NCBI RefSeq assembly: GCF_021922925.1
Contig: NZ_CP040786.1
Span: 806,001 to 870,000 of the forward strand
Reading direction: 5' to 3'
Source: Clavibacter phaseoli
Lineage (GTDB): Bacteria > Actinomycetota > Actinomycetes > Actinomycetales > Microbacteriaceae
Length of the DNA: 64,000 nt
The notes beneath the pieces were generated by a model that saw only the letters and a list, made by a program, of their open reading frames with translations, was not told the DNA's origin and made no database searches. Every line of letters starts with the position of its first letter. The stretch's first letter is position 1. Of this stretch, positions 20,024-30,031 are shown one piece after another. The translations under genes and the position numbers were made by a program.

Positions 20024-21269
20024 CGCGCCGGGCCCCCGCGGTCCGCGCACCCCGCAGGCACCCGACCAGGACGCGCAGGAGGGGACGCAGCGCCGCGGCC
20101 TCGCCGCCCGGATCCACCTCGGCCGCGCCTTCCACGCGGAGAGCGGCTCCTACTTCCTCCTGCTCGGCACCACCCTCTTCCTGGTCGTCTTCGGCCTGGT
20201 GATGGTGCTGTCGTCGTCGAGCATCGACTCGTTCGTCGCCGGCGGCGGCTTCTTCGGCATCTTCCTCAAGCAGGGCATGTTCGCGCTCATCGGCGTGCCG
20301 CTCATGCTCGTCGTCTCGCTCGTGCCGCCCATGTTCTGGAAGCGCTGGGCGTGGGTGCTCCTGCTCGCCGCCTGCGCCGTGCAGCTGCTGGTGTTCGGCC
20401 CCATGGGCGTGAAGGTCGGCGAGAACATCGGCTGGATCCGCATCGCGGGCACCACGTTCCAGCCCGCCGAGCTCATCAAGGTGGGCCTCGTGATCTGGCT
20501 GGCCTTCATCCTCGCGAGGAAGCGCCACCTGCTGCGCACCTGGCCGCACATCCTGATCCCCGTGCTGCCCGTCGCGGGCGGGGCCGTGGGACTCGTCGCG
20601 CTCGGCGGCGACCTCGGGACCGTGATCATCATGGCGAGCATCGTGCTCGGCGCCCTGTTCTTCGCGGGCATCCCGATCGGCAAGCTCACGCTGATGCTCA
20701 CGATCGGCTCCGTGCTCGCGGTGCTCATGACCGTGATCAGCGACAGCCGCATGCGCCGCGTCACCGAGTTCCTCACCGGGCAGTGCGACTACGCGGGCGG
20801 CTGCTGGCAGTCCACGCACGGCCTGTACGCGCTGGCCGCCGGCGGGATCTTCGGCGTCGGCCTCGGCAACTCGAAGGCCAAGTGGATGTGGCTGCCCGAG
20901 GCCGACAACGACTACATCTTCGCGATCATCGGCGAAGAGCTCGGCCTCATCGGCGCGATCGTCGTCATCCTCCTGTTCGTGGTCCTGGCCATCGGCTTCA
21001 TCCGCGTGATCCGCGCCAACACCGACACGTTCGCGCGCGTCGCGACGGGCGCCGTCATGACCTGGATCATCGTGCAGGCCTTCGTGAACATCGGCGTGGT
21101 GCTCAACCTGCTCCCGGTGCTCGGGGTGCCGTTGCCCTTCGTGTCGTCCGGAGGGTCCTCGCTCGTGACGACGCTCGTGGCGATGGGCATCGTGCTGGGC
21201 TTCGCCCGCAGGCCCACGACCGAGGAGTCGCCGGACGTAGTGCCCGCCGTCATCGGGATGCGCTCGTGA
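19980..21269 (+). CDS. ftsW: Septal peptidoglycan polymerase (SEDS family)
   Basis: Membrane glycan polymerase that works with FtsI at the septum. The 429-residue product has a Pro/Arg-rich cytoplasmic tail of about 55 residues and then about ten membrane helices. SEDS features visible are the catalytic-loop region with [12 protein letters not shown], and [23 protein letters not shown] near the C terminus. The ATG at 19980 was chosen because GGGAGG (19966-19971) lies 8 nt upstream; a GTG at 19971 would overlap that site. It starts within murD and overlaps murG by 4 nt (GTGA). Confidence 0.93.
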   Translation: MTLPPRTTRTPRAADAPGPRGPRTPQAPDQDAQEGTQRRGLAARIHLGRAFHAESGSYFLLLGTTLFLVVFGLVMVLSSSSIDSFVAGGGFFGIFLKQGMFALIGVPLMLVVSLVPPMFWKRWAWVLLLAACAVQLLVFGPMGVKVGENIGWIRIAGTTFQPAELIKVGLVIWLAFILARKRHLLRTWPHILIPVLPVAGGAVGLVALGGDLGTVIIMASIVLGALFFAGIPIGKLTLMLTIGSVLAVLMTVISDSRMRRVTEFLTGQCDYAGGCWQSTHGLYALAAGGIFGVGLGNSKAKWMWLPEADNDYIFAIIGEELGLIGAIVVILLFVVLAIGFIRVIRANTDTFARVATGAVMTWIIVQAFVNIGVVLNLLPVLGVPLPFVSSGGSSLVTTLVAMGIVLGFARRPTTEESPDVVPAVIGMRS

Positions 21270-22366
21270 CCGTCTACCTGCTGGCCGGCGGCGGCACCGC
21301 GGGCCACGTCAACCCGCTGCTCGCCGTGGCCGACGAGCTGCGCGCGCGCGAGCCGGAGGCGACGATCCTCGTCCTCGGCACGCGCGAGGGCCTCGAGTCG
21401 CGGCTGGTCCCGGCGCGCGGCTACGAGCTGCTCACCATCGCGCGGCTGCCCTTCCCGCGCCGCCCGAACGGCGCCGCCGTGCGCTTCGCGCCCGCCTTCG
21501 CGCGGGCCGTGGGCCAGATCCGCCGCATGATCGCCGAGCGCGGCGTCGACGTGGTCGTCGGCTTCGGCGGCTACGCGGCCGCGCCCGCCTACCTCGCCGC
21601 GCGCCGGTCGGGCGTCCCCGTCGTCGTGCACGAGGCCAACGCCTCGCCCGGCCTCGCCAACCGCCTCGGCGCGCGCGTCGCCACCGCCGTCGGCATCACC
21701 TTCCCCGACACCGCCCTCCCCCGGGCGCAGGCGGTCGGCATGCCGCTGCGCCGCGAGATCGCGACCCTCGACCGCGACGCCGTCCGCGACGCCGCGCGAG
21801 CCGAGCTCCGCCTCGACGCCGACCGGCCGACGCTGCTCGTCACGGGCGGATCCACGGGCGCGCGCAGCCTCAACCGCACGGTCGTGCAGGTGGCCGAGCG
21901 CATCACGGCGACGGGCGCGCAGATCCTGCACATCGTCGGCGGCGCGCAGGAGTTCACCGACCCGGGCGTCGAGCGCTACCACGTGGTCGGCTACTCCGAC
22001 CGGATGGAGCTCGCGATCGCCGCGGCCGACCTCGTCGTCTCCCGCGCCGGCGCCGGCGCCCTCTCCGAGCTCACCGCGGTGGGCGTCCCCGCGGTCTACG
22101 TGCCGTACCCGGTGGGCAACGGCGAGCAGGCCGTCAACGTCCGCGGCGTGGTCGCGGCCGGCGGCGGGATCGTCGTGGCCGACGCCGACTTCACGCCCGA
22201 CTGGGTGCTCGCGCACGTCCTCCCGCTCCTGTCCGACCCGGCGGCGCTCGCGCGCATGTCCCGGGCCGCGACCTCCGTCGGCACCCGCGACGGCGCGGCC
22301 CGCATGGCCGACCTCGTCCGCGACGCCGTCGCCGCCCGCCCGTCCCGGCCCGCCGCGCGGCGCTGA
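21266..22366 (+). CDS. murG: UDP-GlcNAc--lipid I N-acetylglucosaminyltransferase
   Basis: Peripheral membrane GT28 enzyme that converts lipid I into lipid II. The 366-residue product begins with the glycine-rich motif [12 protein letters not shown], has [14 protein letters not shown] and [13 protein letters not shown] in the N-domain, and [12 protein letters not shown] followed by [25 protein letters not shown] in the UDP-GlcNAc-binding C-domain. The GTG start overlaps the ftsW stop (GTGA), so the two are likely coupled. Confidence 0.95.
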   Translation: MTVYLLAGGGTAGHVNPLLAVADELRAREPEATILVLGTREGLESRLVPARGYELLTIARLPFPRRPNGAAVRFAPAFARAVGQIRRMIAERGVDVVVGFGGYAAAPAYLAARRSGVPVVVHEANASPGLANRLGARVATAVGITFPDTALPRAQAVGMPLRREIATLDRDAVRDAARAELRLDADRPTLLVTGGSTGARSLNRTVVQVAERITATGAQILHIVGGAQEFTDPGVERYHVVGYSDRMELAIAAADLVVSRAGAGALSELTAVGVPAVYVPYPVGNGEQAVNVRGVVAAGGGIVVADADFTPDWVLAHVLPLLSDPAALARMSRAATSVGTRDGAARMADLVRDAVAARPSRPAARR

Positions 22367-22410
22367 CCGCCGCCGCCCGCCCCGCTTCCCACCTCCCGAG
22401 GAGACCGCAC

Positions 22411-23841
22411 GTGATCGCACCCGACCTGACCATGGACATCCCGACCGAGCTCGGGCGCGTCCACTTCGTGGGCATCGGCGGGTCCGGCATGAGCGGCATC
22501 GCGCGCCTGTTCCTCGCCGCCGGCCACCGCGTCACCGGATCCGACTCCCGCGACTCCGACGCCGTGCAGGCGCTCCGGGAGCTCGGCGCCGAGATCCACG
22601 TGGGCCACGACGCTGCGCACGTGGGCGACGCCGAGGCGCTCGTCGTCACGGGCGCGCTCTGGCAGGACAACCCCGAGTACGTGCTCGCGAAGGAGCGGGG
22701 CCTGCCGATCCTGCACCGCTCACAGGCGCTCGCCTGGCTCATCAGCGGCCAGCGTCTCGTCGCCGTCGCGGGCGCCCACGGCAAGACCACGTCAACGGGC
22801 ATGATCGTCACCGCGCTCCTCGAGGCGGGCCGCGACCCGTCCTTCGTCAACGGCGGCGTGATCGGCGGGCTCGGCGTCTCGAGCGCCCCCGGCTCCGAGG
22901 AGCTGTTCGTCGTCGAGGCCGACGAGTCCGACGGCTCGTTCCTCCTCTACGACACCGCGGTCGCGCTCATCACCAACGTCGACGCCGACCACCTCGACCA
23001 CTACGGCTCGCACGAGGCCTTCGACGACGCGTTCGTCCGCTTCGCGAGCGCGGCGTCCGAGCTCGTCGTCATCTCGAGCGACGACCCGGGCGCCCGGCGC
23101 GTGACCGCCCGCATCGAGGGCCGGGTCGTCACCTTCGGCGAGGACCCGGCGGCCGACATCCGGATCACCGACATCGTCACCGACGGCCCCGTCGCGTTCA
23201 CGCTCACCCACGACGGCGTGTCCCGCCGCGCCGCGCTCCGCGTCCCCGGCCGCCACAACGCGATCAACGCCGCGGGCGCCTACGCCGTGCTCGTCGGCCT
23301 CGGCGTGGATCCCGACGACGCGATCGCGGGCCTCGCCGGCTTCTCCGGCACCGGCCGCCGCTTCGAGCTGCACGCGGAGGTCCGCGGAGTGAGCGTCTAC
23401 GACGACTACGCGCACCACCCCACCGAGGTGCGCGCCGCGCTCGAGGCCGCGCGCACGGTCGTGGGGGAGGGCCGCATCATCGCCGTCCACCAGCCGCACC
23501 TCTACAGCCGCACGCAGATGATGGCCGGCGACTTCGCGCGCGTCTACGAGGAGCTGGCCGACCACACCATCGTGCTCGACGTCTTCGGCGCCCGCGAGGA
23601 CCCGATCCCCGGCGTCACGGGCGCCCTGGTGTCCGAGCGGTTCCAGGACGCGAGCCGCGTCGACTACCTGCCGGACTGGCAGCGGGCGGCCGACCGCGCG
23701 GCGGAGATCGCGCGCGACGGCGACTTCATCGTGACCCTCAGCTGCGGCGACGTGTACCGGATCATCCCGCAGGTCGTCGGCGCGCTCGAGCGTCCCGCCG
23801 GATCCCCGCAGCCCGCCGCGTCCGCCCGGCCCGGCGAGTGA
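22411..23841 (+). CDS. murC: UDP-N-acetylmuramate--amino acid ligase
   Basis: Adds the first amino acid to UDP-MurNAc with ATP. The 476-residue product has the N-terminal [13 protein letters not shown] motif, the P-loop [21 protein letters not shown], and [11 protein letters not shown] in the C-terminal half. L-alanine is the usual substrate; glycine would be expected if the wall is of the Clavibacter B2-gamma type. GTG 22411 is preceded by GAGGAG at a 7-nt spacing. The 44-bp gap before it is the largest between murE and ftsQ. Its stop overlaps ftsQ as GTGA. Confidence 0.95.
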   Translation: MIAPDLTMDIPTELGRVHFVGIGGSGMSGIARLFLAAGHRVTGSDSRDSDAVQALRELGAEIHVGHDAAHVGDAEALVVTGALWQDNPEYVLAKERGLPILHRSQALAWLISGQRLVAVAGAHGKTTSTGMIVTALLEAGRDPSFVNGGVIGGLGVSSAPGSEELFVVEADESDGSFLLYDTAVALITNVDADHLDHYGSHEAFDDAFVRFASAASELVVISSDDPGARRVTARIEGRVVTFGEDPAADIRITDIVTDGPVAFTLTHDGVSRRAALRVPGRHNAINAAGAYAVLVGLGVDPDDAIAGLAGFSGTGRRFELHAEVRGVSVYDDYAHHPTEVRAALEAARTVVGEGRIIAVHQPHLYSRTQMMAGDFARVYEELADHTIVLDVFGAREDPIPGVTGALVSERFQDASRVDYLPDWQRAADRAAEIARDGDFIVTLSCGDVYRIIPQVVGALERPAGSPQPAASARPGE

Positions 23842-25193
23842 AGCGGCCCGAGGGCTTCGACCGGCCCCGGGTCCCGAAGCCGCCCGCGTCCGACGCGCCC
23901 GTCGAGGGGGCCGACCCGGCCGCCCGCCGTCGCCGCGGATCCCGTCCCGCCGACGCGTCCGCGACGCCGTCCGCCCCGGCGACGCCGCCCGCGCGACCGG
24001 GGGCCGGGGCGCCGTCCCGTCCCGCGACCCCGCGCCCCGTCAGCCCGCCGCCCGTGCCGCGCACCGGCACGGCGCCTCGCGCCGGTTCGCCCGCCGGATC
24101 CGGCCCGTCCATCGCGCCCTCGTCGGCGACGCCCGCGACCCCGCGCCCCCGGGCCGCATGGCGCGACGACGACGAGCCCGACACCGAGCCGATCGTCCTC
24201 CCGCACCTCGCGCAGGCGCCGGTCCAGGCCCCGCCCACGCCCCGCACGGGCCGCGAGGAGGCCGCGCCCCGCACGGGCCTCGCCGGCCGGCTCGGAGCCC
24301 GGGCCCGCGGCGTCGCCGGCGCAGCGGCCGCCGCGAAGCCGCCCCGTCGCCGCACCCGCACGGCCGCGGACGCCGACCCCGCGCCCCGCTCCCACCGTCC
24401 TGCCCGCCCCGCGAGCGCCGCCACCGGCGACGCCGAGGCCCGCCGCCAGCTGCGCCGCGCCCGCCGCGAGCGCCAGCGCTACGAGCGCCAGGAGGTCCGC
24501 CGCTTCACGCAGCGCGCCCGGCGTCGCCGCGCGGGGCTCCTCGGCGCGCTCGGCGCGGTGCTGACCCTGGCGATCGTCGTCGGCATCGCCGTGTACTCGC
24601 CCCTGCTCGCCCTCCGCACCGTCGAGGTGGAGGGCGCCGACCGCGTGTCGCCCGCGAGCATCCAGGCGGCGCTCTCCGACCAGGTCGGCACGCCGCTCCC
24701 GCTCGTCGACCTCGACCGCGTCGGCGACGAGCTCCGCGCGTTCCCGCTCATCCGCAGCTACAGCACCGAGAGCCGCCCGCCGTCGACGCTCGTGATCCGC
24801 GTCGTCGAGCGCACGCCCGTCGCCGTGATCCAGTCGGGCGCGGGCTTCGACCTCGTGGATCCCGCGGGCATCACGATCGAGCGCTCCACCGCGCGCCCGG
24901 ACGGCTACCCGCTCATCGACCTGCCGAGCGCGGACTTCTCGTCCCCGCGCTTCCAGGCGGCCGCCGCCGTGCTCGTCGCGCTGCCGGCCGACTTCCTGCC
25001 GCAGGTCGACAGCATCCAGGCGAACACGACCGACGACGTGATGCTGACCCTCCGCAGCGGCAAGAAGGTGCTGTGGGGGAGCGGCGAGCGCTCGGCCGAC
25101 AAGGCGCAGGTGCTGCAGGCGCTCGTGAAGGCGCGCGGCGACGTCGGCTCCTACGACGTCTCGGCGCCCGACGCGCCGGTCGCCGGACCCTGA
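23838..25193 (+). CDS. ftsQ: Cell division protein FtsQ with a long disordered N terminus
   Basis: Bitopic divisome protein that recruits FtsL/FtsB. The 451-residue product has an unusual cytoplasmic N terminus of about 230 residues that is almost entirely Pro, Ala, Arg, Ser and Thr and is probably disordered. One membrane helix follows (about 232-257), then a POTRA domain ([18 protein letters not shown], about 259-330) and the FtsQ/DivIB beta domain. Bacterial FtsQ is more often 250-330 residues. The GTG start overlaps the murC stop; no later start has a better site, but a start inside the tail cannot be excluded. Confidence 0.88.
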   Translation: MKRPEGFDRPRVPKPPASDAPVEGADPAARRRRGSRPADASATPSAPATPPARPGAGAPSRPATPRPVSPPPVPRTGTAPRAGSPAGSGPSIAPSSATPATPRPRAAWRDDDEPDTEPIVLPHLAQAPVQAPPTPRTGREEAAPRTGLAGRLGARARGVAGAAAAAKPPRRRTRTAADADPAPRSHRPARPASAATGDAEARRQLRRARRERQRYERQEVRRFTQRARRRRAGLLGALGAVLTLAIVVGIAVYSPLLALRTVEVEGADRVSPASIQAALSDQVGTPLPLVDLDRVGDELRAFPLIRSYSTESRPPSTLVIRVVERTPVAVIQSGAGFDLVDPAGITIERSTARPDGYPLIDLPSADFSSPRFQAAAAVLVALPADFLPQVDSIQANTTDDVMLTLRSGKKVLWGSGERSADKAQVLQALVKARGDVGSYDVSAPDAPVAGP

Positions 25194-25272
25194 TCCCGCC
25201 CGGCCTTCGCGACACGCGGCACGGGAGTCGTCGCACCGACCCCGAGCCCCCTAACGTCGGGATCAGGAAATG

Positions 25273-25324
25273 CATACTGAGTAAACTCTAAGCCTCCACC
25301 GGAGGTCGAAGGTTCTAGCGGAGG
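25273..25324 (+). promoter_or_regulatory. ftsZ leader: candidate -10 elements and a possible anti-Shine-Dalgarno hairpin
   Basis: This stretch is AT-richer than its surroundings and holds CATACT (25273-25278) and TAAACT (25282-25287), either of which could be a -10. In the leader, GCCTCC (25292-25297) can pair with GGAGG at 25301-25305 or with the true Shine-Dalgarno GGAGGC at 25320-25325. The alternative pairing could hide the ribosome site. Pairing is visible; any switching is inference. Confidence 0.4.
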
Positions 25325-25330
25325 CCCGTC

Positions 25331-26470
25331 GTGTCGAACAACCAGAACTACCTCGCCGTCATCAAGGTCGTCGGCATCGGCGGTGGCGGCGTCAACGCCG
25401 TCAACCGCATGATCGAGCTCGGTCTGCGGGGCGTGGAGTTCATCGCGATCAACACCGACGCGCAGGCGCTGCTCATGAGCGACGCGGACGTCAAGCTCGA
25501 CGTCGGCCGCGAGATCACCCGGGGCCTCGGCGCCGGCGCCGACCCCGAGGTCGGCCGTCGCGCCGCCGAGGACCACGCGGAGGAGATCGAGGAGGCCCTC
25601 GCGGGCGCCGACATGGTCTTCGTCACCGCGGGCGAGGGCGGCGGCACCGGCACCGGCGGCGCGCCCGTCGTGGCCCGCATCGCGAAGTCGATCGGCGCGC
25701 TCACCATCGGCGTCGTCACGAAGCCCTTCGGCTTCGAGGGCAAGCGCCGCTCGGCCCAGGCCGAGCTCGGCGTCGCGACGCTGAAGAACGAGGTCGACAC
25801 CCTCATCGTCGTCCCGAACGACCGCCTGCTGGAGATCAGCGACCGCGGCATCAGCATGCTCGAGGCCTTCGCGACCGCCGACCAGGTGCTCCTCGCGGGC
25901 GTCCAGGGCATCACCGACCTCATCACGACCCCGGGACTCATCAACCTCGACTTCGCCGACGTCAAGTCGGTCATGCAGGGCGCCGGATCCGCGCTCATGG
26001 GCATCGGGTCGTCCCGCGGCGCCGACCGGTCCATCAAGGCCGCCGAGCTCGCCGTCGCGTCGCCCCTGCTCGAGGCGAGCATCGAGGGCGCCCACGGCGT
26101 GCTGCTCTCCATCCAGGGCGGGTCCAACCTCGGCATCTTCGAGATCAACGACGCGGCCAAGCTCGTGCAGGAGGCCGTGCACCCCGAGGCGAACATCATC
26201 TTCGGCGCGGTGATCGACGACACCCTCGGCGACGAGGTGCGCGTCACCGTCATCGCGGCGGGCTTCGACGGCGGCGAGCCGGCCTCCAAGGTCGAGAACC
26301 GCCGCAGCGGCTTCGTCGCCGCGGGCGGGGGAGCGGTAGCCGCTCCCGAGGCCGTCGAGTCGGCGCCGGCCCGCCCGCAGGCGGAGGCGCCCGTCGCGTC
26401 CGTCCCCGCGAGCGACCCGACGTTCGAGGACGACGGCGACGACCTGGACATCCCCGACTTCCTGAAGTGA
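25331..26470 (+). CDS. ftsZ: Cell division GTPase FtsZ
   Basis: Tubulin-like GTPase that forms the Z-ring. The 379-residue product has the N-terminal [17 protein letters not shown], the tubulin signature [12 protein letters not shown] near residues 100-111, the T7 synergy loop [11 protein letters not shown], and the C-terminal peptide [10 protein letters not shown] that binds SepF and other partners. A variable linker of about 60 residues precedes that peptide. GTG 25331 follows GCGGAGG at a 6-nt spacing. It has its own promoter region in the 137-bp gap after ftsQ. Confidence 0.97.
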   Translation: MSNNQNYLAVIKVVGIGGGGVNAVNRMIELGLRGVEFIAINTDAQALLMSDADVKLDVGREITRGLGAGADPEVGRRAAEDHAEEIEEALAGADMVFVTAGEGGGTGTGGAPVVARIAKSIGALTIGVVTKPFGFEGKRRSAQAELGVATLKNEVDTLIVVPNDRLLEISDRGISMLEAFATADQVLLAGVQGITDLITTPGLINLDFADVKSVMQGAGSALMGIGSSRGADRSIKAAELAVASPLLEASIEGAHGVLLSIQGGSNLGIFEINDAAKLVQEAVHPEANIIFGAVIDDTLGDEVRVTVIAAGFDGGEPASKVENRRSGFVAAGGGAVAAPEAVESAPARPQAEAPVASVPASDPTFEDDGDDLDIPDFLK

Positions 26471-27198
26471 CGGACGCTCCGCTCACCGGCGGCGCGCACG
26501 CGTCGGACGCCCACCCCGGCGAGGCCCACCCAGGCCTCGCCGAGCGGTGGGCGTCCGTGCAGGCGGACGTCGCCGACGGGATCCGCGCGGCCGGCCGCCG
26601 GCCCGACGAGGTCACGACGATCGTGGTCACCAAGTTCCAGCCCGTCTCGCTCCTGCGCGCCCTCGTCGACCTCGGCGTGCGGGACCTCGGCGAGAGCCGC
26701 CACCAGGAGGCCCAGGGCAAGGCGGCGGAGCTCGAGGGCGCCGGCGTCGCCTGGCACTTCGTCGGCCAGCTGCAGGGCAAGAAGGCCAGGCAGGTCCGGC
26801 GCTACGCCTCCGTGATCCACTCCGTCGACCGCGCGTCCCTCGTCGACGCGCTCGCATCCGACGAGCAGGAGACCCGCGTCTTCCTGCAGGTGAACCTCAC
26901 CGACGACCCGGGGCGCGGAGGAGTCGCGCCCGCGGAGGCCGAGGCCCTCGCGGAGCACGCGGCGGCGTCCTCCGGGATCCGGGTCCTCGGCGTCATGGCC
27001 GTCGCGCCCGACGACGGGGAGCCCCGCCGCGCGTTCGCGCGCCTCCGCGGCATCTCGGACGACGTGCGCCGCATCCTGCCCGCGGCGGGCGCCATCTCCG
27101 CGGGCATGTCCGGCGACCTCCGCGAGGCGCTCCTCGAGGGCGCGACACACCTTCGGATCGGATCGGCAATCACGGGAAAGCGGCCCGACGGCCCTTAA
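26467..27198 (+). CDS. yggS: YggS/PROSC-family pyridoxal phosphate homeostasis protein
   Basis: PLP-binding protein without known catalytic activity that buffers free pyridoxal phosphate. The 243-residue product has the PLP lysine in VVTKFQP, and further family motifs [29 protein letters not shown], and [25 protein letters not shown]. It lies between ftsZ and sepF as in many Gram-positive bacteria. The GTG start overlaps the ftsZ stop (GTGA). The first 25 residues are a His/Gly/Ala-rich extension. Confidence 0.92.
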   Translation: MTDAPLTGGAHASDAHPGEAHPGLAERWASVQADVADGIRAAGRRPDEVTTIVVTKFQPVSLLRALVDLGVRDLGESRHQEAQGKAAELEGAGVAWHFVGQLQGKKARQVRRYASVIHSVDRASLVDALASDEQETRVFLQVNLTDDPGRGGVAPAEAEALAEHAAASSGIRVLGVMAVAPDDGEPRRAFARLRGISDDVRRILPAAGAISAGMSGDLREALLEGATHLRIGSAITGKRPDGP

Positions 27199-27245
27199 TG
27201 TCGACAGTGCGGTCCGGTCGGAGGCCGAGCCCGGAAAGAGGAATG

Positions 27246-27740
27246 ATGGCCAACCCACTTCGCAAGACCATGGTGTACCTGGGACTCGCCGACGAGGAGC
27301 TCGAGTACCAGCAGGGGCAGCAGCCCGCGCAGCAGCAGCAGTCGCCCGTGCAGGCCGTCCCGACGCCCGCCCCCGCACCCCAGCAGCAGGCGAAGCGCGC
27401 ACCCGTGACCCCCCTGCACAAGCCCTCGACCACCACAAGGAATGCGGCGCCGGCTGAAATGAACGAGATCCTCACCGTCCACCCCAAGGCCTACAAGGAC
27501 GCCCAGGTCATCGCCGAGAACTTCCGCGACGGCGTCCCGGTCATCATCAACCTCTCGCAGATGACGGACGACGACGCGCGCCGCCTCATCGACTTCGCGA
27601 GCGGCCTGTCCATCGGCCTCTACGGGAAGATCGAGCGCGTCACGGCGAAGGTCTTCCTGCTGTCGCCGTCGCACGTCGCCGTGTCCGGCGAGCAGTCGGC
27701 CACCGACGCCGAGGTCGAGGCCTCCTTCTTCGGACGCTGA
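27246..27740 (+). CDS. sepF: Cell division protein SepF
   Basis: Membrane anchor and bundler of FtsZ, essential in actinobacteria that lack FtsA and ZipA. The 164-residue product has the N-terminal amphipathic helix [18 protein letters not shown], a Gln/Pro-rich linker (about 20-60), and the globular SepF domain ([38 protein letters not shown]). Two adjacent ATG codons are possible; the second (27246) leaves a 4-nt gap after AAAGAGG and matches the family start. It lies 47 bp after yggS. Confidence 0.93.
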   Translation: MANPLRKTMVYLGLADEELEYQQGQQPAQQQQSPVQAVPTPAPAPQQQAKRAPVTPLHKPSTTTRNAAPAEMNEILTVHPKAYKDAQVIAENFRDGVPVIINLSQMTDDDARRLIDFASGLSIGLYGKIERVTAKVFLLSPSHVAVSGEQSATDAEVEASFFGR

Positions 27741-27794
27741 TCCACCGAGCCCCCGAGATGGCGGGCGCCGACGGGACCTCCCATCGGCGCCCGC

Positions 27795-27800
27795 CATACT
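27795..27800 (+). promoter_or_regulatory. Candidate -10 of a leaderless promoter for yggT
   Basis: CATACT ends 7 nt before GTG 27808. The same spacing is seen before pyrD, trpD and other genes in the window. Confidence 0.4.
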
Positions 27801-27807
27801 TGTGTCC

Positions 27808-28107
27808 GTGCTCATCGTCACCATCATCGCCACCGTCCTGTGGTTCGCCCTCCTGGCGTTCATCGTCTGCATGTGGGGCCGGTTCGTCCTCGACCTGGTC
27901 CAGTCGCTGTCCCGGCAGTGGCGTCCGCGCGGGGCGATGCTCATCGTCGCGGAGGCGTCCTACACGGTGACCGACCCGCCCATCGGCTTCGTCCGCCGGC
28001 TCATCCCGCCGCTGCGCCTCGGCCCGGTCGCGCTCGACTTCGGCTGGATGATCACGATGCTCGTGGCGATCATCCTGTTCAACGTCGCCGGCAGCGTCCT
28101 GCGCTGA
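27808..28107 (+). CDS. YggT family membrane protein
   Basis: Small integral membrane protein of 99 residues conserved next to sepF and divIVA; its function is not established, although a role near the division or growth machinery is often proposed. It has two membrane helices (about 3-30 and 78-97) flanking a cytoplasmic loop with the family motif DPPIGFVRRLIPPLRLGPVALDFGW. A GTG two codons earlier (27802) is also possible; I chose 27808 because it lies exactly 7 nt after a CATACT -10. Confidence 0.85.
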   Translation: MLIVTIIATVLWFALLAFIVCMWGRFVLDLVQSLSRQWRPRGAMLIVAEASYTVTDPPIGFVRRLIPPLRLGPVALDFGWMITMLVAIILFNVAGSVLR

Positions 28108-28166
28108 GACGCGGCCACCACGTCCGCCGATCCGCGCGCGGGTCCCCGGAGCGACGCGATCCGCTG

Positions 28167-28172
28167 GTAGCG
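28167..28172 (+). promoter_or_regulatory. Candidate -10 element for divIVA
   Basis: TAGCGT lies about 75 nt upstream of the divIVA ATG in the 139-bp gap after yggT, giving a leadered message with AGAGGTGG before the start. Confidence 0.35.
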
Positions 28173-28246
28173 TTGGGTCGCACGTTGTCCCGAATCCCCG
28201 TCCGCTCGTGCGGACCCCGCTCTACGCACAAAAGAGGTGGCAGGCC

Positions 28247-28900
28247 ATGGCTCTCACTCCTGAAGACGTCGTCAACAAGCGTTTCCAGCCGACCAAGTTC
28301 CGCGAGGGATACGACCAGGACGAGGTCGACGACTTCCTGGACGAGGTGGTCGTCGAGCTGCGACGCCTCCACCAGGAGAACGAGGAGCTGCGCCAGCGCC
28401 TCTCGTCGGGCGACGCCGCCCCCGCCGCGACCACGGCCATCGACACCCCCGCTCCCGCGCCCGCCGCGGTCGAGCAGCCCGCCGTCGTCGCCGAGCCCGA
28501 GCCCACCCCGGAGCCCGAGCCCGCCCCGGTCGTCGCCCAGGCGCCGGCCGCCCCCTCCGCGGACGAGGACGACGAGACCTCCAGCACGAGCAGCCTGCTG
28601 AAGCTCGCCCGCAAGCTCCACGAGGAGCACGTCCGCGAGGGCGTCGAGAAGCGCGACGCGCTCGTCGCCGAGGCGCACGCCACCGCCGCGCGCATCGCCG
28701 CCGAGGCCGAGGCCGAGCAGCGCTCGAAGACCGCCGCCCTGGAGAAGGAGCGCCAGGTCCTCGAGGGTCGCATCGACGAGCTCCGCACGTTCGAGCGCGA
28801 GTACCGCACCAAGCTCAAGGGCTACATCGAGGGCCAGCTCCGCGAGCTGGACTCCGCCGGTTCCAGCGAGGCGCCCGCCACCGCCTCGTTCGGCAACTAG
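28247..28900 (+). CDS. divIVA: DivIVA / Wag31 polar growth scaffold
   Basis: Coiled-coil protein that marks curved membrane at poles and septa and directs polar wall growth in actinobacteria. The 217-residue product has the N-terminal membrane-binding domain [35 protein letters not shown] and a short coiled coil, then a Pro/Glu/Ala-rich linker (about 62-115), and a second coiled coil (about 120-200). ATG 28247 follows AGAGGTGG. It closes the dcw cluster and is followed by a strong terminator. In many relatives lspA comes next; here it does not. Confidence 0.93.
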   Translation: MALTPEDVVNKRFQPTKFREGYDQDEVDDFLDEVVVELRRLHQENEELRQRLSSGDAAPAATTAIDTPAPAPAAVEQPAVVAEPEPTPEPEPAPVVAQAPAAPSADEDDETSSTSSLLKLARKLHEEHVREGVEKRDALVAEAHATAARIAAEAEAEQRSKTAALEKERQVLEGRIDELRTFEREYRTKLKGYIEGQLRELDSAGSSEAPATASFGN

Positions 28901-28920
28901 CACCGCACCACCCGCGCGCC

Positions 28921-28975
28921 CGACGGCGGCGCGGGACCCGGCTCCTCGGAGCCACGGGGTCCCGCGTCGCCGTCG
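28921..28975 (+). terminator. Large terminator hairpin after divIVA
   Basis: A 19-bp stem with one G-T pair (arms 28921-28939 and 28957-28975) encloses a smaller hairpin (GGCTCC / GGAGCC). It marks the end of the dcw cluster. Confidence 0.8.
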
Positions 28976-29037
28976 TCGTTCGCGCGGCCCGCGCCCCCGC
29001 GCATCGACGCATCCCCCGCACCGGAAGAGGTCCCCCG

Positions 29038-29955
29038 ATGGAGCACCGCACCATCCCCGTCCCCGACGGGCTCGACGGCCAGCGCGTCGACGCGGGCCTC
29101 GCCCGGCTCCTCGGGTTCTCCCGCAGCTTCGCGGCCGAGGTCGCGGAGGCCGGCGGCGTCACCCAGGACGGGCGGGAGGCCGGCAAGTCCGACCGCCTCG
29201 TCGGCGGATCCATGCTCGCCGTCAGCTGGCAGCCGCGACAGGAGCCCTCGGTCGTCCCGCTCGCGGTCCCCGACCTCGGCATCGTCCACGACGACGACGA
29301 CATCGTGGTGGTTGACAAGCCCGTCGGCGTCGCGGCCCACCCGAGCGTCGGCTGGACGGGCCCCACCGTCCTCGGCGCCCTGGCCGCCGCCGGCTTCCGC
29401 CTCAGCACCTCGGGCGCGGAGGAGCGGAAGGGCATCGTCCACCGGCTGGACGCGGGCACGAGCGGCCTGATGGTGGTGGCCAAGACCGAGCGCGCCTACA
29501 CGGAGCTCAAGCGCCAGTTCCACGACCGCGAGGTCGAGAAGATCTACCACGCGGTCGTCCAGGGCCACCCGGATCCGCTGTCGGGCACCATCGACGCGCC
29601 CATCGGCCGCCACCCCCGCAGCGACTGGAAGTTCGCGGTCACCGCCGACGGCAAGCCGTCCGTCACCCACTACGAGACGCTCGAGGCGTTCCGGCGCGCG
29701 GCGCTCCTGGAGGTGCACCTGGAGACCGGCCGCACCCACCAGATCCGCGTGCACATGGCGGCGCAGCGCCACCCCTGCGCGGGCGACGCGATGTACGGCG
29801 CGGATCCCACGCTCTCGGCCCAGCTCGACCTCCACCGGCAGTGGCTGCACGCCATGCGCCTCGAGATCACGCACCCCGCCACGGGAGACCGCGCGTCGTT
29901 CTCGAGCACCTACCCGGCGGACCTCCAGCACGCGCTGGACGTCCTGCGCGACTGA
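29038..29955 (+). CDS. rluD: RluD-family 23S rRNA pseudouridine synthase
   Basis: Converts specific uridines to pseudouridine, most likely in helix 69 of 23S rRNA. The 305-residue product has an N-terminal S4-like RNA-binding domain (about 12-75), the motif [13 protein letters not shown], and the catalytic motif [10 protein letters not shown] with D138, followed by [15 protein letters not shown] 29038 has GGAAGAGG 8-9 nt upstream. The family assignment is firm; the exact target uridines are inferred. Confidence 0.9.
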   Translation: MEHRTIPVPDGLDGQRVDAGLARLLGFSRSFAAEVAEAGGVTQDGREAGKSDRLVGGSMLAVSWQPRQEPSVVPLAVPDLGIVHDDDDIVVVDKPVGVAAHPSVGWTGPTVLGALAAAGFRLSTSGAEERKGIVHRLDAGTSGLMVVAKTERAYTELKRQFHDREVEKIYHAVVQGHPDPLSGTIDAPIGRHPRSDWKFAVTADGKPSVTHYETLEAFRRAALLEVHLETGRTHQIRVHMAAQRHPCAGDAMYGADPTLSAQLDLHRQWLHAMRLEITHPATGDRASFSSTYPADLQHALDVLRD

Positions 29956-29991
29956 CGCGCGACACGCCCGAGGGGCCTCCCGGAGCCTGCC

Positions 29992-30006
29992 TATGATGGC
30001 CACACC
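29992..30006 (+). promoter_or_regulatory. dnaE promoter -10 with GGCCACACC extension
   Basis: TATGAT (29992-29997) is followed directly by GGCCACACC. The same block follows the -10 of nrdR (35490) and, as GGCCACAC, of dhaK (54816). The ribosome site is GAAGAGA shortly before GTG 30032. Confidence 0.55.
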
Positions 30007-30031
30007 GTCGATCGACCAGTAGAAGAGACCC

